From: Latrodectus hesperus
Taxonomy: Eukaryota; Arthropoda; Arachnida; Araneae; Theridiidae
DNA: 64,000 nucleotides
Direction: 5' to 3'
Assembly: GCA_037975125.1 (NCBI GenBank)
Contig: CM075857.1
Coordinates: forward strand, 41,594,436-41,658,435
A model generated the notes under the pieces. That model searched no databases, was not told where the DNA came from, and saw only the letters and a list, made by a program, of their open reading frames with translations. Each line of letters begins with the position of its first letter. Position 1 is the stretch's first letter. Below, in pieces: positions 60,950 to 64,000 of the stretch. A program made the translations under genes and the position numbers.

Positions 60950-63900
60950 TTTAACCATATTTTTACAAACGACAAGTTTACTGAACTAATACTTATTGTT
61001 TTTAATCATGACATTGACATCCTGGGTATAGTGGAAAGGGGTGCTTCTACTCAAAATTTAAATTTTTTTGTATCAATGGATACCAAACTTTCTGCTAAGA
61101 AAGATCTCGACAGGGGGCTTCTGGCATTGTCATCTATGTTAAAAATACTTATATTGCTAGTATGACTGTGGGACACACTTCGACTGCTGTGGATAAACTC
61201 GAGGTGGTGGAAATAAATGTTTGGAGAAATACCCAGCATTACATAATATTTGTCATGTACAATCCTCTCAATAACTGTCCAGATCTGGAATTCATTAATG
61301 ATCGCTGGAATAGATGCTCAATTTTAATAGGAGACATCAAAGCTCATTTCCAGAGATGGGGATACAATGACACAAATCCAGCAGGTCGTATTCTTGAAAA
61401 TTTTATTGATTCTACTCGGGCAGATTTTATTGAAAACTCTCAGAGACTTTCAACATTTCTGTACTACGGGGAGTGCCTTCTAATTCCGACTTATTAATTG
61501 TCCACACAAATGTCTCAAGATATACTACTCACTCTCTGCTACCTGCCCTTGGTAGAGCTGGTCACAGCCTCCTCCTGGCCACTTTTGCTATTGAACTAAA
61601 TGGACATAGAGAAATTAGGTTCCCTGGTTGGAATTTAAGAAAAGCAAACTGGACAAAATACAAATATCTGACAGACTCCCTTTGAAATCATTGTAGGAAA
61701 AAATCTTTTAAATAGATACTTGGATAGTATTGAGGATACTTTTACTGAAATTATTTTGGCCTGTGCCGAAGGTTGTATACCTAGAGGACAGGTGAGGAAA
61801 TATTCTCCCTTCTGGGATGAACACTTACAATCTCTTAAAGTTAACCGTGATAAGGCTAGAGCCAGAGCTTTTGCTACTGGACAAATGACTGACGGTATTG
61901 AACTTCGCAAAAGACAAGCCATCATTAAACGAGCTATTGAAAAGCAAAACAACTCACTTTTCATAGCTTCTTAGTGGGCTTAGATTACAGAAGGGAGGCC
62001 TTAAAGGCCCACGGTTTCCTCTTTAAAATCAACTATCAGAAAGATATTAGGGAAGAGCCAATTAAATTGGGCAATAAATTACTCACTTCAGACAGAGAAA
62101 TTGCCGGGCCTTTTAATAAACATCATGCAAATATTAGCAATTATCATCCCTTGGTTAGGATATATGATAATGAATTTGTTTGCCCACACACAGACATGCT
62201 TAACTCCAGAGATGGATAGTTTGTTCAATTCTCCTTTCACCTTATTTGAACTCAAGTGTGGGTTAAGTGCTATGACCCGGTGTAAGAGTTACGGACCGGA
62301 TAATATTGTATCAGATTTCCTGGTGAACCTGGGAGAAGGGCTCTTTAGATGGACTGCTTAACATAATAAATATGTCTTGGACTAGGGGCCTTCCAAGTCA
62401 GTGGCATAAGGCCAACGTTATTCCGTTCCTGAAGAGTGGTAAAGACTCTGGGGATATCTCTAGCTATCAACCTATCTCCCTCACAAGCGCTACCTGTAAA
62501 TTGACAGAGCGCTTGATTTCAATAAGGCTCAAATTCTACTTGGAAAATTATTCTCGCCTGTCATATAGACAAGCCGGTTTTCGTAAAAACAGAAATACTG
62601 TTGAATAGGTGGCTAGACTTACACAGCTGATTAAGGATGGTTTTCATCAGAAACACAGTTCTGTGGCAGTCTTTATAGACTTCAAAACTGCTTTTGACTG
62701 AGTGTGGAGAAGAAAACTGCTTAAGAAAATTATAGACATGGGAATCTGGAAACATGTATAGTTGGATCAGGTCATTTATGATTCAGAGATTTATCAGAAA
62801 GAGGTTTGATGGATATGTCTCCTCCTACAGACAAACTTGACGGGGACTTCCACAGGGCTCTGTGTTGAGCCCCATCTTGTTCAACATCTTGATAAATAAT
62901 GTAATCCTGAGGGTTATGGATGTTGATGGGGATGTTAAAGCCCTTCTTTTTGCAGATGATCTGGTCATTTGGTCAACCAGCAGAGATATGCAGCACATCC
63001 AGCTTTCCCTTAACGGGGCTTTAAGAGGACTGTTTCATTGGTCTAATGAGAATCAAATGATAGTAAACATTGATAAAACCTTTTTCCAGCTGTTTACTTT
63101 AAGTACTAAACCCTATGATATTATTTTATATTATGGTCCCCATTGTCTGTGTAAAACAGCTAGAGCCAAATATCTGGGCATCACTTTGGATACAAAGTTA
63201 AGTTGAAATAGCCAAGCTGTTGAAATTATAGAAATCAGAAAATCCAAAAGTAAACTTTTAAAAAGAATGGCAGGAGCAAAATAGGGAGCTTCATGAGACT
63301 TGCTCTGCACCACCTTTAAGTCCTACATCAGACCTCCTGCAATTCAATATGGAGCTTAGCTCCTGATTACTGCATCGGATACTATTCAGAAAAAATTGGG
63401 AACTGTTAAGAATAATGTTCTTAGACTTATCTCTGGTGGGGCTTCATCTACACCTATTGAGGCAACGCGAATTCAGACTAGGTTGGAGCCTTTGGCAGAT
63501 TGAAGACAATGCGCTGTCCTGAAACTCTCTGAAAGGCTTCTAAGGGATGATGGTTTCTGGAAAAATTATACTCCTGTTTTCTCAAGATTGAAAACACAGA
63601 GAACCTATTTGACTTTGACCAGGGAATTGTCAGATAGGTATAAGATCCCAGATACAGATAGAGTGTGCCTTTGTTTAGATCTTTTGTCTTTCAAAACCAT
63701 ATTTATAGAGCTGATTGTCATCTAGACCTGATACTACCTGTTAGTAAGAAGGTTTCCCCTGATTCTGAGCTAAGGATTGCACCCCTAGCTACTATTGATG
63801 AGCATTATCCATCATCTGTTTGGTTCCATGTATATACAGATGGTTCAGCTGTGGATGCCATTAGAAATGCTGGTGCAGGAATATACTCTAAGAGTTTCAG

Positions 63901-64000
63901 GTTTTGCCAGGCTGTTGGGAAATACTATAACAGCTACAATGGTGAAGTGGCTGCTGTGCAGTTAGCACTTGAAGAAATCAGAAAGGGTAATGAAAACATA
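60950..64000 (+). mobile_element. Jockey-group non-LTR retrotransposon, broken, runs off the right edge
   Basis: Domains in order on the plus strand. An endonuclease begins near 60970 (ELILIVFNHDIDILGI) and has YNPLNNCPDLEFIND and SILIGDIKAHFQRWGYNDTN at 61250-61370. RT has QWHKANVIPFLKSGKDSGDI near 62400, SVAVFIDFKTAFD near 62660, GLPQGSVLSPILFNILINN near 62840, ALLFADDLVIWS near 62940 and KYLGITLDTKLS near 63165. RNase H begins near 63830 (FHVYTDGSAVDAI). FADD is intact, but several stops and frameshifts interrupt the ORF. It lies antisense in the kinesin intron upstream of exon 1. Confidence 0.88.

Noticed and set aside
1..64000. CRISPR arrays, operons or rRNA/tRNA genes
   Set aside because: The window is eukaryotic. 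Short repeats are SINEs, microsatellites and duplications, and the tRNA-like motifs belong to SINE heads rather than complete tRNA genes.

Overview
This is eukaryotic DNA, very A+T-rich by eye (about three quarters). It has small exons separated by long AT-rich introns with GT...AG boundaries, tRNA-derived SINEs and many degraded DNA transposons and non-LTR retrotransposons. The repeat content and the style of the transposase and RNase H relics suggest an arthropod, plausibly a chelicerate such as a spider. This is inference; the sequence does not fix the taxon.

One gene dominates. On the minus strand from about 60445 down to 2561 I could chain 37 exons with continuous reading phase, giving about 4.4 kb of coding sequence (roughly 1,470 codons). 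It encodes a kinesin-6 family protein, most like KIF20B/MPHOSPH1. The middle and end of the motor domain lie at 60445-51595 (IYNE motif, NYQSSRSH switch I, DLAGSER switch II). A long coiled-coil tail follows (about 51.4-16.9 kb), then a short Ser/acidic and Lys/Arg-rich C terminus (about 16.2-2.5 kb). The P-loop and N terminus lie upstream, beyond the right edge. Eighteen consecutive tail exons (47264-18506) all have phase 1 at both ends and recurring lengths (84, 90, 177, 192), so the tail looks built from exchangeable coiled-coil modules. Two adjacent exons (30488-30297 and 30009-29818) are clear duplicates.

Several parts of the gene look abnormal. The exon after switch II lacks about 31 codons that normally carry the VPFRxSKLT region. 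The exon at 20802-20609 has a one-base frameshift in an A run. A mariner element sits exactly in the 3' splice site of the exon at 14641-14585. A block of about 490 bp holding two C-terminal exons occurs twice (3282-3773 and 6601-7088). A possible alternative last exon lies at 8156-8082.

Mobile DNA lies in the introns or 3' flank. It includes a LINE 3' fragment (1050-1395), an R1/Jockey-group RT relic (8950-9890), a mariner with TIRs (14645-15918), a Tc1/mariner element with 27-bp TIRs and DD41D-type spacing (22491-23801), a hAT derivative with a perfect 8-bp target duplication (47810-48586), a nested LINE/LINE/mariner complex between 580-bp direct repeats (52670-56411), and a Jockey-like element from about 60950 past the right edge. 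Two tRNA-derived SINE families are scattered through the introns. Remaining stretches are AT-rich intron or flank in which I recognise nothing.
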